From the NCBI GenBank assembly GCA_019155185.1, contig CM032797.1, positions 17,260,659-17,324,658 of the forward strand: DNA of 64,000 nt, given 5' to 3'. The translations under genes were made by a program, and so were the position numbers. Source of the stretch: Beaufortia kweichowensis. Lineage: Eukaryota > Chordata > Actinopteri > Cypriniformes > Gastromyzontidae. The notes beneath the pieces were generated by a model, which was given only the letters and a program-made list of their open reading frames with translations, did not search any database and was not told the origin of the DNA. This document shows positions 62,395 to 64,000 of the stretch, in pieces. Every line of letters starts with the position of its first letter. The stretch's first letter is position 1.

Positions 62395-62811
62395 CACTGC
62401 AAAAGCTGAAATCTAAGAAAGCAGGACAGTTATAAACTGCAATGTTTTGGCCATGTTTGGTTAGATTGTTGTTCTAATTTTAAGACTTACACCAGCACTA
62501 AAAATGACTAATTATTTACTGCTTATAAAAAGTAAAAATTGTGCCATTTTAAGTCTAGTTTTGTGTAGTTTTAAGACGCAACAGTATTTGTGACTAAGTG
62601 ACTAGATTTAAGGGAAAACTGACACAGTTTTAAGCATTTTATCTAGTTTAAAGATCCAGTAACATTCATTAGTGACATTTATGCTATTTTTAAGAATTCT
62701 TACCAAGTCAGTTTTGCTTACCCCATTGGCAGATTCTTTGCTAGATTTTAGTATATTTTAACTAGATGTAAGTTTATCTTGCTTGTTTCAAGAAGGGCAT
62801 TTTTTGCAGCG
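62395..62811. mobile_element. 417-bp non-autonomous DNA element (cactgcaaaa termini)
   Basis: The left end cactgcaaaagctg and the right end gcattttttgcagcg are inverted repeats. The interior has repeated ttttaag/tctagtttt words and the segment cttaccccattggcagatt, characteristic of a repeat widespread in teleosts. No coding sequence was seen, and no clear target duplication. Confidence 0.7.
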
Positions 62812-64000
62812 CATAACAACAAAAATCAAACTAGAAATCAGTTCCTTATTGCATTTAAAGAAGGAAGTTTTTTATCCAATCACATTAAGAACGTTAACAA
62901 GTAAATTAGACAATGCACTGGCAATTTAGTGATATCAGAAATAAAAATAAAAGTCAGAGACCAAGACAAGACCGATTCCAAATGCATTAGAGATCAAAAC
63001 ATGATGAAGATCTTTGAAAAATGGCCTTAAGACGTGTCTCAAGCACTACAACAAGGCTAAACGTATCAAAGGAATAAGCTCTTTATAGAAAAGCAGTTAC
63101 TGTATGTAGAGACTCCATGGTGGGGAAAAAGGATTGTTTCATCCTTTTATTAAATCATTTAAAAACATTTACATCATCTTTAAACAGTAAGAGAAAATGG
63201 TTTAAGAGTATTAAGATGTTTTATTTCATGGCCACAATGCCCATATCTATACTCTATATCCATTATAGACATCTCATATACAGAATTCACTCTCCAATCA
63301 GCCATTAGGAGCTCTCCGCACTGTGTCATACTGGAGCCTTATGCTCTTAACTGAGCTGTACGGTTTCTCATACAAGTGAATGCACTCAGACTATTTACAT
63401 TCAGCACTTTGGTTCTGAACATTCATAAAAAACACTAAAGGCATGACCTTAGACCGACTTGTTCAAGATGAAATGTTACTTGGATATTTTAATAAAATTG
63501 TTGCAGGTACAGGCATATTGAAGTTACACTGCATAAAAAATAGATAAGCATAAATAAATGTCCCAGCACTGGAATGGCAATGCATTAGAGATGAAACGAT
63601 AGAGATGGAGTTTCTGACACTTAATGTTTACAGCGTGGTAAAGCTGTCTGAAATGCTGCATTCATAAAGATTTAAATGTCTGCATTACAACAAAGAGAAG
63701 TGCATTAGAGTTGATAAGAAAAAAAGATTGAAATGATTGCATTTTAAAGGACTGAAAAAGCATTGCTGAGGTTATTCTCATGTTTATGTGCTCTCAGCAG
63801 CTACAGTCGTATATGAGATGTATTATTTGACAACGTGCCATTTTGATTTTGCAAAACAGGCTGTAATTAATAAATGTAATTATGTCATAGCAATAATTGT
63901 TTTATCCCCTCGTGCTACTGTATTACTGTACACATCTAAGGATCTTTTTTTAAAAATCATGCTAATGAGAACTGGTTTTCTATCATGTCTTTGGAATCTG
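62812..64000. other. Intergenic, nothing recognised
   Basis: Unique AT-rich sequence to the end of the window. Confidence 0.4.

Overview
The window is AT-rich vertebrate nuclear DNA, most likely from a cypriniform (carp/zebrafish-group) fish. Three things point there: spliced exons of a vertebrate gene, foldback elements ending in the agttcacccaaa/tttgggtgaact termini that are abundant in cyprinid genomes, and a LINE tail carrying an RNase H domain of the kind found in fish. The species cannot be fixed from this sequence alone.

Layout. (1) 1-6.1 kb: the last six coding exons (475-5688, + strand) and the 3' UTR of dars2, the mitochondrial aspartyl-tRNA synthetase. They encode the insertion (GAD) domain, the conserved aspartate-site block and class II motif 3. 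Every junction keeps frame and has GT/AG splice sites. The introns hold a foldback MITE, a second MITE with an 8-bp near-perfect target duplication, a dispersed repeat and a 672-bp hAT-like element. (2) 6.1-64 kb: about 58 kb with no gene I can identify with confidence. It is a gene desert of mostly unique sequence with scattered non-autonomous DNA transposons, one 5'-truncated LINE flanked by an exact 17-bp target duplication (41662-42512), AT microsatellites, a six-copy 29-bp minisatellite (47579-47752) and a palindromic MITE with a nested 27-bp stem (48606-48868). Several blocks are less AT-rich and more complex than their surroundings and are candidates for conserved non-coding elements. 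The main ones are about 12.27-13.33, 17.98-18.52, 23.37-23.79, 26.0-26.7, 31.96-32.35, 44.4-45.06, 46.5-47.0 and 54.0-54.5 kb.

Possible unannotated gene: 24691-24888 on the minus strand looks like a terminal coding exon (acceptor, 65 open codons, stop, AATAAA close downstream). I do not recognise the protein, and no upstream exon was found. Two weaker small ORFs (60217-60378 and 61509-61742) have signal-peptide-like or membrane-like character.

CTCF-like motifs lie across the dars2 exon acceptor at 3333-3346 (- strand), in the dars2 3' UTR at 5982-5995 (+) and in the desert at 29285-29298 (+). A chromatin boundary at the dars2/desert junction is therefore a testable idea. No CRISPR array, tRNA, rRNA or prokaryotic feature was seen. 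No complete new biological system can be claimed from this window.
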